Below are positions 6,352 to 6,485 of a stretch of 6,485 nt of DNA, one piece after another (positions within the stretch are counted from its first letter, which is position 1; each line of letters starts with the position of its first letter). The position numbers were made by a program, and so were the translations under genes. Below the pieces are notes generated by a model. It did no database searches and had not been told where the DNA came from. It saw only the letters and a list, made by a program, of their open reading frames with translations. The stretch is from JBJHBP01 sp050485685 (GTDB lineage Bacteria > Pseudomonadota > Gammaproteobacteria > Steroidobacterales > Rariloculaceae), in NCBI GenBank assembly GCA_050485685.1, contig JBJHBW010000061.1, positions 1-6,485 on the forward strand. Reading direction: 5' to 3'.

Positions 6352-6485
6352 TGCCGTTGTCCTGAATCCGTTACGGTGGTCGGGCCCGACCGATCAGAAT
6401 GAAGCGCCGGCCTTGCGCAGGGCCTGTGTGCCGGAAGTTTGCGGCCTGCCCCGAAGGGTTGCCGCGTGTCCCGTCTGTGCCGCGT
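6352..6485 (-). other. Upstream region, possible tail of another minus-strand gene
   Basis: These 134 bases precede the DUF945 gene. All three minus-strand frames are open from the right edge for some distance. One reads to a TGA at 6396-6394 and ends in TLRGRPQTSGTQALRKAGASF-like sequence, one to a TAA at 6373-6371, and one to a TGA at 6350-6348 that overlaps the DUF945 ATG. None can be recognised as a known family, so no CDS is called. Apart from the palindrome at 6378-6391 and the DUF945 ribosome binding site nothing else stands out. Confidence 0.3.
6378..6391. repeat. 14-bp perfect palindrome upstream of the DUF945 gene
   Basis: GGTCGGGCCCGACC is its own reverse complement and lies 26 bases upstream of the DUF945 start. 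In RNA it could fold as a 5-bp stem with a GGCC loop. Its symmetry and location suit a protein-binding operator or a short attenuating hairpin. No poly-T follows on either strand, so a terminator is not supported. Whether it recurs in the genome cannot be seen here. Confidence 0.45.

Noticed and set aside
5440..6402. Plus-strand open frame of 320 codons antisense to the DUF945 gene
   Set aside because: It has no family motif and covers a minus-strand gene with clear anchor and YdgA-like segments; it is a codon-bias artefact.
1..6485. Mobile element, CRISPR array, tRNA or riboswitch
   Set aside because: No transposase or integrase motifs, no regularly spaced repeats, and no recognisable cloverleaf or aptamer were seen; gaps between genes are short.

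Overview
The window is a GC-rich stretch (composition not computed) in which every supportable gene lies on the minus strand, so genes read from right to left. The best lineage clue is the rightmost complete gene, a YdgA/DUF945-type protein. From general knowledge that family is found mainly in Gamma- and Betaproteobacteria, so a GC-rich, possibly uncultivated gammaproteobacterium is the best guess. The heme genes are not arranged as in familiar Gammaproteobacteria (hemA-prfA and hemCD-hemX-hemY) and carry several non-canonical features, so the taxonomic call is only moderate.

Layout from right to left. 6485-6352 is a short upstream stretch with a 14-bp perfect palindrome and perhaps the tail of another gene. 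6351-4888 encodes a YdgA/DUF945 protein with an N-terminal membrane anchor. 4823-3750 encodes an APH-fold small-molecule kinase resembling N-acetylhexosamine 1-kinases. A gap of about 90 bp (3749-3660) holds a candidate promoter with two GTGACA repeats set 11 bp apart. Then follows a tightly packed tetrapyrrole operon: hemA 3659-2250, hemC 2253-1276, hemD 1229-390 and hemB from 402 off the left edge.

The four hem genes form a continuous pathway from glutamyl-tRNA to uroporphyrinogen III. HemA makes glutamate-1-semialdehyde, an aminomutase not seen here (HemL) makes 5-aminolevulinate, HemB makes porphobilinogen, HemC makes hydroxymethylbilane, and HemD closes the ring. hemA/hemC overlap by ATGA, hemD/hemB overlap by 13 bp, and hemC/hemD are 46 bp apart, which implies one transcript with translational coupling.

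The most notable content is the divergent HemA: it has an altered N-terminal motif, an altered nucleotide-binding loop, a TTG start and a C-terminal extension. It sits in a complete A-C-D-B block with a cysteine-type (zinc) HemB. No mobile element, CRISPR array, tRNA or rRNA was seen.
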